NCBI GenBank assembly: GCA_029932445.1
Contig: JAOZQB010000038.1
Span: forward strand, 1 to 17,427
Source of the DNA: Bacteroidales bacterium
GTDB taxonomy: Bacteria; Bacteroidota; Bacteroidia; Bacteroidales; JAADGE01
Reading direction: 5' to 3'
Length of the DNA stretch: 17,427 bases
The position numbers and the translations under genes were made by a program. This document shows, in pieces, positions 1 through 7,956 of the stretch. How positions within the stretch are numbered: position 1 is the first letter of the stretch; the number at the start of each line of letters is the position of its first letter. The notes below the pieces were generated by a model. It saw only the letters and a program-made list of their open reading frames with translations, did no database searches and was not told where the DNA came from.

Positions 1-587
1 GAATTCACTTTTACAATATGTATCTTTCCGTAATATTCCGTTTTAAGGCTGTCAATCATCGGCATCATTTTCCGACAAGGACCGCACCATGGCGCATAAA
101 AATCGATAAACACAAGCTTATCGGATTTTATTGTTCTGTAATAATCGGAAACACGCATAAAATTTGCCTTATCAAGTTGTGATTTATCACCTTCAACTAC
201 CGGCAATTCTTTAAGATTTCGTTCCATAATACCGTGTTCGGCATTATAAACATTTGAATAACCGTTTTTTATAAGATATTCAGCCGCTTTTTGGCTGCGA
301 TAACCGGTATTACAATATAAATAAACCGGTTTATCTTTCGGTAACATCAATAATTTCTTTTTAAAATCCAATGCATAAAAATTTAATTGCCCGGCTCCTT
401 CAATATGCTCGGCATCGTATTCCGATTTTGTACGAACATCGAGAAATGTTCCGTCATTTTTTTTAATTAATTGATCAAAGGTTTCGGCATCTGTTTCAAT
501 AACTCCGTTAACATATTTTATACTGTCTTGAGAAAATGAAAATTGAAAACTCAGAATGATAAATGAGATTAAGATTATTTTTTTCAT
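1..587 (-). CDS. Exported rhodanese-thioredoxin fusion protein, 3' end cut by window edge
   Basis: I translated this gene by hand from an ATG at 587-585. 195 codons are visible and the frame is still open at base 1, so the C-terminus is missing. Residues 1-20 form a signal peptide ending in SFSQ, so the protein should act in the periplasm or at the envelope. Residues of about 27-125 are a rhodanese domain, with active-site loop CNTGYR from Cys92 to Arg97, the six-residue loop usual for single-domain sulfurtransferases. A thioredoxin-like domain follows, with motif WCGPC (Trp167, Cys168, Cys171), the redox-active dithiol. From family knowledge, rhodaneses move sulfane sulfur through a cysteine persulfide and thioredoxins reduce disulfides; joining them suggests persulfide or disulfide handling in the envelope, which is inference. 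The gene is divergent from the TonB-dependent receptor. The domain calls are secure; the physiological substrate is unknown. Confidence 0.9.
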   Translation of the reverse strand, partial: MKKIILISFIILSFQFSFSQDSIKYVNGVIETDAETFDQLIKKNDGTFLDVRTKSEYDAEHIEGAGQLNFYALDFKKKLLMLPKDKPVYLYCNTGYRSQKAAEYLIKNGYSNVYNAEHGIMERNLKELPVVEGDKSQLDKANFMRVSDYYRTIKSDKLVFIDFYAPWCGPCRKMMPMIDSLKTEYYGKIHIVKVN

Positions 588-605
588 ATATATTAAGATT
601 ATTTT
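568..605. repeat. 14-bp direct repeat across the start of the rhodanese-thioredoxin gene
   Basis: ATTAAGATTATTTT occurs at 568-581 and again at 592-605, a 24-bp period. The first copy is inside the signal-peptide codons and the second is just upstream of the ATG, so the translation start lies between two copies. It looks like a small tandem duplication. A regulatory role is not shown. Confidence 0.5.
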
Positions 606-638
606 ATGCAATTATACGGTATTAAGCATCTCGAATAA

Positions 639-652
639 GTGATATTCATCAC
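639..652. promoter_or_regulatory. Crp/Fnr-like palindrome in the divergent intergenic region
   Basis: GTGAT-ATTC-ATCAC is a perfect 5-bp inverted repeat. Written as GTGA-N6-TCAC it has the core spacing of Crp/Fnr-family operators, and it is followed by A on the right arm as in TCACA. It lies 52 bp upstream of the rhodanese-thioredoxin ATG and 138 bp upstream of the receptor ATG, so it could serve either gene. The rest of the 203-bp gap is very AT-rich; I found no convincing TAnnTTTG box in it, and ACGTTTTAA occurs twice, at 701-709 and 742-750. Confidence 0.3.
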
Positions 653-790
653 AAATTCATAAAAAATCGATATTTTTTACTTTGATTTTAAATATTTTTA
701 ACGTTTTAAAACCTACTTTTACATACTAAATATTTAAATTCACGTTTTAACAAAAAGTCTTAAAACAAAACTCAATAAAAAATAAATTCA

Positions 791-3202
791 ATGAAGAAAC
801 TTACAATCCTTTTCATTTTTGTATTTCTGTACAGCATTTCATTTTCACAAGAATTTACTGTTAACGGAATGGTAAAAGATCAAAAAACCGACAATCCGAT
901 TATCGGGGCGGCTGTTTTTGAACTCGGTGATGCAACCATCGGAACAGCAACGGATACGGAAGGATTCTTCAGTTTGCGGTTTTCAAAAAAACATATTTTG
1001 TTGAAAGTTGCTTACATCGGTTACAGGGATACTGTTTTTGATATGTATTTAAAAAATGATACCGCACTAATTATAAATCTGATTTCCAAAACCGATATAA
1101 GTGAAGTGGAAATTGAAGATGATTCAATCAATTGGAAACCGGATGAAAATGATTTAAGCGTAGAAAATAAAATTATTGTTGCAGAAGGGGCAGATAAAAA
1201 AAATGTGTTTAAACCTAAACCTGTTATCATTAAAAAAAATACTGCTGAAAAGCCGAAAATTGATGAATTGTTTTTAAGTGATAATAACAGCGTTTTCGGC
1301 AAATTAATTTTCATTGACGGTGCACGAATCTATTTTCCCGAACAAAGATTAAAATTAATACCTTTTTTTGATAAAAATTCAGTGAGTGATTACGGTTTCT
1401 ATCCGGCAAATTTTCCGGCTGAATATGGTGGTCATACGGCACCTGTTTTGGATATTAAAATGAAAGAAGGTGATATGCAAAGATACAGAGGACAAATTGA
1501 TTTTAACCTTTTCGCTTCCGGAATAAGTGCTTCGGGACCGGTTATTAAAGATCAATCATCATTTTTTATATCGTTCAGAAAAGCATACATAAATAATCCG
1601 TACACTGAACTTTTCAGGAAAGATAAAAGTGCCGATGAAGAATATTGGTCGGAACCGGCATTTTGGGATTTAAATTTAAAATATGCACATAAGATTAATG
1701 AAAACAATCGATTTTTTGTCAGTTTTTTTCATAATTCCAATCGGCTAAAAACCAATATCCTTGACTTTGGAACTTTTATCGGCGATACTCCGGACTATTC
1801 AGACAAAAACATTAATTCCGATTACGGAAATACTGCAACCGTATTGCACTTTAAACATACTTTTACAAAAGATTTTAATTTTAATGCCGCATTCATTTTT
1901 TCAAGATATAATTTAAAACAAAGTTTTACCGGAGATTCTGTTTTCGGCTCATACATCAATCGTTATGATGCCATATATACTTCAGGAAATGAAGATATTA
2001 CATTAAAATTAAATAGTAAATACACGATTAATAACGAACATTTTTTACGTTTCGGTGCAAATGCCGTTAATCATCATTTCAGACCGGTAAAAGCAAGTTT
2101 GATATTAAACGACTTTGAGCATCCTAATAATATTGATACAACATGGGAAGCAAATACCGTAAATGCTCAAGAATATTCGGTCTTTGCTCGCGATAAGTTT
2201 ATTATAAATGATGATTTTACGGTTAACGGCGGTTTGCGATTTTCTGCTTTTGTAAATTCCGGCAAGACCTATTTTTCTGTTGAACCGAGAATTTTTGCCG
2301 ATTACAAATTATTTAAATTTTTATCATTAAATATCGCTTATGCTTATCATAAAGAATATGTACATCTTTTATCCGGAAATTCAGCCGGTTTAACAAGCGA
2401 TATTTTTATTCCTTCTTCCGAAAATATTTTACCGCAAATTACAAATCATTTTGCCGCCGGAGCTGAATTAAATCTTCCTTCAGATATAAAATTAAACGGA
2501 ACCGTTTTTTATGACAACATAGTAAACTTATACGATTATAACGAAAATTTCAACTATTTTGATTATCCCGGGAAGCTTGTTTTAACCGGAATGAACATTG
2601 AAGAACGCATTATACCTGCAAAAGGAAATTATACAGGAATTCGCACAACATTATCAAAAAAATATAAAGGACTAAGCGTAAACATCGGGCATACCATTTC
2701 CGATTTCAGCGTAAAGACCGACAGCATAAATTTCGGTCAATCATATCAATATCGTAATAATCACCGCCATGATTTTAACATTAAATTATCTTATGCAATT
2801 AATGAAAACATTAAGGTTTTTGCAAATTGGATTTATCAAGCGGGTAATTATGTATCACTGCAAAAACAACATTACATCCCCTATGATTATAATGACGGAG
2901 AATTAGGAACAAAATTCGTACTTAATCCGACAATGTATTTAACAGATTATACAGAATCATCGCTGTTAAACAGAAACGATTTTCAATTACCGCCATACCA
3001 CCGTTTAGATATCGGTGCAAATTATGTACTTGATAATCATACTTTCGGAATCCGTATTTACAATGTGTATAACCGCAAAAATGCCGATATTATTGATTAC
3101 AAAAGAAGTGTACTGACAAACAATGCTGCAAATCAACTTGTAAAATTTACAAATTTGCCGTTTTTTCCTACGATTAGTTATTCGTTTCGGTTTGAGAATT
3201 AA
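791..3202 (+). CDS. TonB-dependent outer-membrane receptor with carboxypeptidase-regulatory-like N-terminal domain
   Basis: 803 residues, in the normal range for this family. Residues 1-20 are a signal peptide. Residues of about 22-97 are a CarboxypepD_reg-like domain (VNGMVKDQ, then PIIGAAVF and TDTEGFFSLRF), the usual N-terminal extension of Bacteroidota TonB-dependent receptors. After a charged linker comes the plug, with IDGARIYFPEQ and FPAEYGGHTAPVLDIKMKEG, typical of plug loops (around residues 165-230). The remainder alternates polar and aromatic residues as in a 22-strand beta-barrel and ends in SYSFRFEN. Such receptors import bound ligands across the outer membrane using TonB/ExbBD energy. 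No SusD-like lipoprotein follows, so it is not a clear SusCD pair and the ligand cannot be named. A short gap with a hairpin separates it from the next gene, so it is probably its own transcription unit. Confidence 0.9.
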   Translation: MKKLTILFIFVFLYSISFSQEFTVNGMVKDQKTDNPIIGAAVFELGDATIGTATDTEGFFSLRFSKKHILLKVAYIGYRDTVFDMYLKNDTALIINLISKTDISEVEIEDDSINWKPDENDLSVENKIIVAEGADKKNVFKPKPVIIKKNTAEKPKIDELFLSDNNSVFGKLIFIDGARIYFPEQRLKLIPFFDKNSVSDYGFYPANFPAEYGGHTAPVLDIKMKEGDMQRYRGQIDFNLFASGISASGPVIKDQSSFFISFRKAYINNPYTELFRKDKSADEEYWSEPAFWDLNLKYAHKINENNRFFVSFFHNSNRLKTNILDFGTFIGDTPDYSDKNINSDYGNTATVLHFKHTFTKDFNFNAAFIFSRYNLKQSFTGDSVFGSYINRYDAIYTSGNEDITLKLNSKYTINNEHFLRFGANAVNHHFRPVKASLILNDFEHPNNIDTTWEANTVNAQEYSVFARDKFIINDDFTVNGGLRFSAFVNSGKTYFSVEPRIFADYKLFKFLSLNIAYAYHKEYVHLLSGNSAGLTSDIFIPSSENILPQITNHFAAGAELNLPSDIKLNGTVFYDNIVNLYDYNENFNYFDYPGKLVLTGMNIEERIIPAKGNYTGIRTTLSKKYKGLSVNIGHTISDFSVKTDSINFGQSYQYRNNHRHDFNIKLSYAINENIKVFANWIYQAGNYVSLQKQHYIPYDYNDGELGTKFVLNPTMYLTDYTESSLLNRNDFQLPPYHRLDIGANYVLDNHTFGIRIYNVYNRKNADIIDYKRSVLTNNAANQLVKFTNLPFFPTISYSFRFEN

Positions 3203-3213
3203 CAATATAAATA

Positions 3214-3250
3214 GTCATTGTATCACAAATAAATAAAGTGATACGATGAC
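3214..3250 (+). terminator. 13-bp stem-loop after the TonB-dependent receptor
   Basis: The arms at 3214-3226 and 3238-3250 pair over 13 positions with one G-U wobble around an 11-nt A/T loop, starting 12 nt after the receptor stop. No T-tract follows, so this is either a terminator without the classic tail, a 3'-end stabilising hairpin, or a DNA-binding inverted repeat (TATCAC-N11-GTGATA). Confidence 0.4.
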
Positions 3251-3280
3251 CGTACAGATGCAACCTTTCATCAAAGAAAC

Positions 3281-3312
3281 TTGTCTTTATTATAAACCTT
3301 TTCGTATATTTT
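3281..3312 (+). promoter_or_regulatory. Possible Bacteroidota sigma-factor promoter for the T9SS cargo gene
   Basis: TTG at 3281-3283 and TATATTTT at 3305-3312 (one mismatch to TAnnTTTG) are 21 bp apart, within the usual range for the -33/-7 boxes of Bacteroidota. A start point near 3318 would leave a leader of about 45 nt before the ATG at 3365. The region is AT-rich, so chance matches are likely. Confidence 0.3.
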
Positions 3313-3364
3313 ACGTATAAGTATTATCATAAAGCAGTTTTTACCTCTTTAAAATTAAAATACT

Positions 3365-6199
3365 ATGAAAACTTTAAAACTTACACTCATTTCATTTTTT
3401 CTTATTTTTTCCTTTTCGGGATATGCACAAACAAATTGGACGGGGAGTGGTGACGGAACATCTTTTTCAGATTTTAATAATTGGGATAACGGTATCCCGA
3501 CAATAGGCAGTATGATAATTTTTGATATAGGAGGAGATATACACATTACAAATATTCCTAATTCATTTGTATCTTCAAGTTCTGCAATTTCCGATATGAT
3601 GATTCAAAATAATACTAATGTTTATTTTGATAATTCTGCTGCCGGAAGTATAGATTTTTATGTTGACAATATTGAAATTGAAGGAGGCAGCAGTTTACAT
3701 TTAACAGGATCAAATACAATAGATGTATTTACACAAACAGCAAATATATACGGCACACTTGATGCCGGAAGAATTCATAAATTTTCGACCTTCGGAACCG
3801 GAAACGGTATTGATTTTATTGATTCTGCTACTTTTATTACGGCAAATACAGGAGGTGTTAATGCAAGTATTCAAGGTAATTTTAATTATAATAATCAATT
3901 TCATTTAACATACAACGGTGTTGATCCTCAAAATACAGGGCTGTCGGGTCAATCTCAAATAATAGGTTTTTTAACAGTTGAAAATCCGAGTGGTGTAAAA
4001 ATGAATAATAATATGTCGGTTAACACTTTAAATCTTACAGACGGAGATTTTGATATTGATAACTTTAAATTAACAATAAGCGGAGAAATTTTATATACAA
4101 GCGGCTCATTACAAGGAAATTTATCCGGTTCCGTATTACAAATTAATGAACCTGCAAGTACTGATATTTTTATAAATACACCGATTCAATTAGATTCTTT
4201 AATTATAAATGATTTAAATGCAAATACAACTTTAATAAACGGGAATATTTTAGACGTTAACAATCTTGACATTCAAAACGGACCATTATACATTGACGAC
4301 TGTACTTTATCAATAAATAAAACATATACTGCAAATTCGGGTGCTTCTCAACTAAACGGAGGATTTGACGCAATTTTAATTTTTAATTCTTTAACCCATT
4401 CTCCGTCTGATTTGAACGCAATTGAATTAAAAGAACTTACATATGCCGGTAATTATAACCTTACATTAGAAGGAGATTTGACCGTTGACAACTTTCTTGA
4501 TATGCAAAACGGGAAATTAAACTTAAATAATAACACATTAACATTAAACGGAAACTATTACGGATCCGGCGGTATTCTGGCTGCTCCGGGCGGTTCGTCA
4601 ACTATTATTATTGACAATACAAACGGAAACACTGATGATATGTATCTGGAATTTGACAATACAAATCATTCCTTGTATTCATTAACAATTAACAAGCCGG
4701 ACGGAATTGTTAATATAGATTCTGATATAGATATTCTGGACCAATTAAATATTGACGGAGGACATTTAAGAATTAACAATACGCTAAATATTAATCCGGA
4801 TATTGAAATTGATGCCGATATCAATAATTATATTATTATTGGTACTGCCGGCATAATAAATATTAACGGTTTAATTTCAGGTAACGATTATTCAATACCC
4901 TTCGGTACAGATAATTATTTTGCACCTCTTACTTTGACTCCGTCAAACAATATTACAAACATATCTTTTACCGTTCACGATACCGTTTATTCCGAAGGTA
5001 ATTACGGCATTCCGTTGCAAAAAAGAAATGTTAATTTATGCTGGGAAATTTATAATTCGGCAAGTGCTGATTTTGATTTAACTTTATCTTGGGAACCAAA
5101 TTCTGAATTTCCCGATTTTGACAATAATCAATCTTATATCTCAAATTTTACGGGAGAAGAATGGGATAATATAGGTACAAATACAAGTACTACTGCTAAC
5201 GGCTTATTTTCTCAACACCGAAATATTACCGGTGAAACCGGATTTTTTGCCGTTTTTTCAGGCACAAATTACAAACCGACTTCTTCTGACAATACAGTTA
5301 CAACAACTGAAAACACGGTTTATATTTTTTCACCCTCGGATTTTCCTTATGATGATACCAACGGTGATAATTTTGCAAAAATAATGATTGGCAATCTTAC
5401 CGAAAACGGCACTTTGTTTTTTGACTACAATGACAATGATAATCCTGATTCCGGAGACACTTTATACGGCGGGGAACAAATATTTTTATATGAAATTGAA
5501 GCCGGAAAATTAAAATTCTTACCCGATAATAATACCGTTGGTATTCCTTATGCAAATTTCGGATTTAAAGTAAGTGACGGCAGACAATACAGCATAAACG
5601 ATAATGTTATGACAATTAATGTCAGCAATAACCTTGCACCTGTTGCACCTGCAGAGCAAAGCTTTACACTCCCTGAACACAGCCCTGAAGGAACTGTTGC
5701 AGGTAAAATTGAAGCAAACGATCCTGACGGTGATAATATCTATTTTTATCCGTTGGAAGACGGCGTAATTTATTCAGATGCATTCAAATTAAATGATGAC
5801 GGTACAATAGCGGTTGATAATTCAAATAAATTGGAATATTCCTTAAATCCGACATTCAGATACAACATAGATGTTTGTGACGACGGCTTACCTATTTTAT
5901 GCACAACTGTACATGTAACTATTAACTTAGAAGAAGTTATCAGAGATTTAGTGCCGGCAAATTTTATTTCTCCCAACGGTGACGGTCATAATGACAGATG
6001 GTTCGTAAAAGGTTTGGAAAATGACACATACGAAGCATTTATTTTTAACGGCAACGGGAAATTGTTATTTTATTCAGCCGATTATAAAAACGGTTGGGAA
6101 GGAAAAAGCAGAGGCAATGAACTTCCTCCGGGTGTATATTATTACTTATTAAAATCTCCGACTTTTGAAAAATCAGGTACCATAACTTTAGTAAGGTAA
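3365..6199 (+). CDS. Large repetitive cell-surface protein with type-B T9SS C-terminal domain
   Basis: 944 residues. Signal peptide 1-21 (ends GYAQ). Residues of about 23-50 contain NWTGSGDGTSF and NWDNGIPT, common at the start of Bacteroidota secreted proteins. From about 50 to 530 the chain is rich in Asn, Asp and hydrophobic residues, with four imperfect repeats of about 77-84 residues (cores near 222, 298, 375 and 458) carrying a NG-x-L-x-I-x-x-x-TL-x-I-x-G pattern, as expected of a beta-solenoid-like stalk. Two cadherin-like or tandem-95-like modules follow, about 636-757 and 760-857, the second with the calcium-site-like motif DPDGD. The last 85 residues are a gliding-motility-associated type-B C-terminal domain: ISPNGDGHNDRW, later GWEG and LPPGVYYYLL. 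From family knowledge, this domain directs export by the T9SS and depends on an SprF-like partner, which is encoded next. Adhesion or matrix function is inferred; no enzyme domain was seen. Confidence 0.9.
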   Translation: MKTLKLTLISFFLIFSFSGYAQTNWTGSGDGTSFSDFNNWDNGIPTIGSMIIFDIGGDIHITNIPNSFVSSSSAISDMMIQNNTNVYFDNSAAGSIDFYVDNIEIEGGSSLHLTGSNTIDVFTQTANIYGTLDAGRIHKFSTFGTGNGIDFIDSATFITANTGGVNASIQGNFNYNNQFHLTYNGVDPQNTGLSGQSQIIGFLTVENPSGVKMNNNMSVNTLNLTDGDFDIDNFKLTISGEILYTSGSLQGNLSGSVLQINEPASTDIFINTPIQLDSLIINDLNANTTLINGNILDVNNLDIQNGPLYIDDCTLSINKTYTANSGASQLNGGFDAILIFNSLTHSPSDLNAIELKELTYAGNYNLTLEGDLTVDNFLDMQNGKLNLNNNTLTLNGNYYGSGGILAAPGGSSTIIIDNTNGNTDDMYLEFDNTNHSLYSLTINKPDGIVNIDSDIDILDQLNIDGGHLRINNTLNINPDIEIDADINNYIIIGTAGIININGLISGNDYSIPFGTDNYFAPLTLTPSNNITNISFTVHDTVYSEGNYGIPLQKRNVNLCWEIYNSASADFDLTLSWEPNSEFPDFDNNQSYISNFTGEEWDNIGTNTSTTANGLFSQHRNITGETGFFAVFSGTNYKPTSSDNTVTTTENTVYIFSPSDFPYDDTNGDNFAKIMIGNLTENGTLFFDYNDNDNPDSGDTLYGGEQIFLYEIEAGKLKFLPDNNTVGIPYANFGFKVSDGRQYSINDNVMTINVSNNLAPVAPAEQSFTLPEHSPEGTVAGKIEANDPDGDNIYFYPLEDGVIYSDAFKLNDDGTIAVDNSNKLEYSLNPTFRYNIDVCDDGLPILCTTVHVTINLEEVIRDLVPANFISPNGDGHNDRWFVKGLENDTYEAFIFNGNGKLLFYSADYKNGWEGKSRGNELPPGVYYYLLKSPTFEKSGTITLVR

Positions 6200-6244
6200 T
6201 TTTAGTATGATTTTTGCCGAAAGATTATTATTTAAAGCAGAAAA

Positions 6245-7771
6245 ATGATAAAAAAATTATTAATAATTAGTTTCAGTTTATTCAATATTTTTAATTCTGA
6301 AGCTCAGATATACAATATTCATAATTTCTATACGCAAAACATGTTCTATTATGCGCCTGCACATACCGGTGATAAAGAACAACTTGCAGCTTTTGCCGAT
6401 TACAGAAATCATTTAACGGGAATTCCTGATGCCATACAAACAGCAACCGTCGGTTTACATTCTCCGATTACAAAAAAAATGAATCTCGGCGGTTTGATAA
6501 AAACTCAAAGAGTCGGATTATTTGAAACTTTATCCGGGCGTTTAGATTATTCTTTCAGAACACAAATAACTGATAATCAAACAATAGGTTTAGGAATAAA
6601 CGGAGGTGTTATGCAACGAAATATTAATACGGATAATGCTGTTGTTCTTGACACGAATGACCCTACCCTTTTTCCGGATTATGCAAAAAAAATAATTTAT
6701 TTCGCAGGGGCTTCTTTAAACTATAAATTTAAAAATCTTAATTTCGATATAGGAATCCCTTCCGTTTATCGTTCTGCCGATTTGCTTAATACAAATTATT
6801 TTTCATTTTTATCATATAACATTTTCTCAAAAAGCAGAATTTGGCAATTTCAACCTTCTGTTTTGGCTGTTTATAATTCATCAAAAATTTTTGATTCACA
6901 TATCAACTTACTTATCAATTACGATAATATATTCTGGTTTCAACCAACTTATAAACTCAACGGCAGCATTGTTGTTTCGGCAGGCGTAAACTTAAAGAAA
7001 ATAGGTATCGGCTATGCCTATGAAACCAATTCAGGTCCTTTATCATACATCGGCGGTGCATCTCATGAGATTATTCTGACATACGGCTTCTTTAAAAGAC
7101 GATTGCATACCGTAGATTCCGTATATGATAATTCTTATAACAACCCGAAACTGAAAGGTAAAATTAACGGTAAAACTTATGAAGAATATGTTAATGCAAA
7201 TAATTACGGGTTTTATAATAATATTATGGAATTAACGGACTCAATTCATAAAGAAGAAATTAAAAAACAAGATTCAATAAATGCTCTTGCAAATCAAGAT
7301 TCTATAAAACAAGCATTATTAAATCAAGCAAGGCAGGATTCCTTAAATCAGGCTCGTATTGCCTTAACAGAGCAAGCAAAAAAGGACTCTTTACGTCAAC
7401 ATGCGCTCAGACATTTAAGCGATGATGAATTAAAAATTCTGCAAAAAGGCGTTCATTTTGAATTGAGTTCTGCCATGCTGACACAAGCATCTCGAAATTA
7501 TCTTGATTCGGTTGCAAAACTGATTATTAAAAATACGAATATCAAAGTTTTAATTACCGGTTATACCTGTGATTTAGGTTCTGAAGCCGTAAATTTAAGA
7601 TTTTCCGTAGACCGATCTGAATCTGTCAAATATTATTTAATACAACAAGGTGTTCCGCCGAATCGAGTCAGTACAAATGCAGGATTAGATGCCGAACCGG
7701 TGGTTCCGAACACAAGTGAAGCTAACAGAAAACTAAACCGAAGAGTAAGTTTCTCGATTCTTCGAGAATAA
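6245..7771 (+). CDS. PorP/SprF-family T9SS outer-membrane protein fused to an OmpA-like domain
   Basis: 508 residues, well above the roughly 300-340 of ordinary PorP/SprF proteins. Signal peptide 1-21 (SEAQ). Residues of about 22-290 are the PorP/SprF barrel: the opening QNMFYYAPAHTGD and the later AFADYRNHLTGIP and MNLGGLIKTQRVGLF are typical. Residues 339-384 form a charged Gln/Ala-rich linker with four QDS/KDS repeats, probably a helix crossing the periplasm. Residues of about 400-508 are an OmpA-like peptidoglycan-binding domain (VHFELSS, GYTCDLGSEAVNL, VDRSESVKYYL). Arg457 of the diaminopimelate site is present, but the usual Asp position is Cys442, with Asp443 beside it. The gene starts 45 bp after the type-B cargo gene and probably shares its transcript. 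SprF-like proteins are needed to secrete type-B cargo. The OmpA part should anchor this one to the cell wall, which is inference. Confidence 0.88.
   Translation: MIKKLLIISFSLFNIFNSEAQIYNIHNFYTQNMFYYAPAHTGDKEQLAAFADYRNHLTGIPDAIQTATVGLHSPITKKMNLGGLIKTQRVGLFETLSGRLDYSFRTQITDNQTIGLGINGGVMQRNINTDNAVVLDTNDPTLFPDYAKKIIYFAGASLNYKFKNLNFDIGIPSVYRSADLLNTNYFSFLSYNIFSKSRIWQFQPSVLAVYNSSKIFDSHINLLINYDNIFWFQPTYKLNGSIVVSAGVNLKKIGIGYAYETNSGPLSYIGGASHEIILTYGFFKRRLHTVDSVYDNSYNNPKLKGKINGKTYEEYVNANNYGFYNNIMELTDSIHKEEIKKQDSINALANQDSIKQALLNQARQDSLNQARIALTEQAKKDSLRQHALRHLSDDELKILQKGVHFELSSAMLTQASRNYLDSVAKLIIKNTNIKVLITGYTCDLGSEAVNLRFSVDRSESVKYYLIQQGVPPNRVSTNAGLDAEPVVPNTSEANRKLNRRVSFSILRE
7751..7768 (+). other. Perfect 7-bp hairpin ending at the stop codon of the PorP/SprF-OmpA gene
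   Basis: TTCTCGA and TCGAGAA pair perfectly around a TTCT loop, and the TAA stop begins on the next base. There is no T-run directly after it, so a terminator role is doubtful. It may affect mRNA stability or be chance. Confidence 0.3.
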
Positions 7772-7798
7772 GAGACTAAAAAAATGTCTGAAATTCAA

Positions 7799-7888
7799 GC
7801 AGAAAAGTCTTTCCGAATGATGGAATACTCTGCGAAGCAAATTTAACTCAGAATCTGAAAAAATTGTTAATTTGCTGTAAGATTCTGA
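7799..7888 (+). ncRNA. Candidate structured 3'-UTR or small RNA with interlocking inverted repeats
   Basis: Three pairings can be drawn. An irregular hairpin spans 7799-7833 (GCAG/CTGC, AGT/ACT, TTCC/GGAA). AGCAAATTTAAC (7836-7847) pairs with GTTAATTTGCT (7866-7876) with one bulged T. TCAGAATCT (7848-7856) pairs perfectly with AGATTCTGA (7880-7888). The last two cross, so they are either mutually exclusive or form a pseudoknot. No protein of note is encoded here. A T-run at 7952-7958 could end a plus-strand transcript. This is the only unassigned sequence in the 185-bp gap between the convergent genes. No known RNA family was recognised. Confidence 0.3.
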
Positions 7889-7956
7889 ACCATAGGTATA
7901 TCAGGAAAGCTAAACAAGTTAAGGATGATAAGATAGTACTTTTTCAAACCGTTTTT

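Noticed and set aside
1..6. Window begins with GAATTC (EcoRI site)
   Set aside because: It could mark a clone end, but the coding frame runs cleanly through it and there is no vector sequence, so nothing can be concluded.
791..7771. Receptor plus surface protein as a SusCD polysaccharide-utilisation locus
   Set aside because: No SusD-like lipoprotein or glycoside hydrolase is present, and a hairpin and likely promoter separate the receptor from the T9SS pair.
7784..7846. A 20-codon ORF after the SprF-OmpA gene
   Set aside because: Too short, without recognisable features, and overlapping the inverted-repeat structure.
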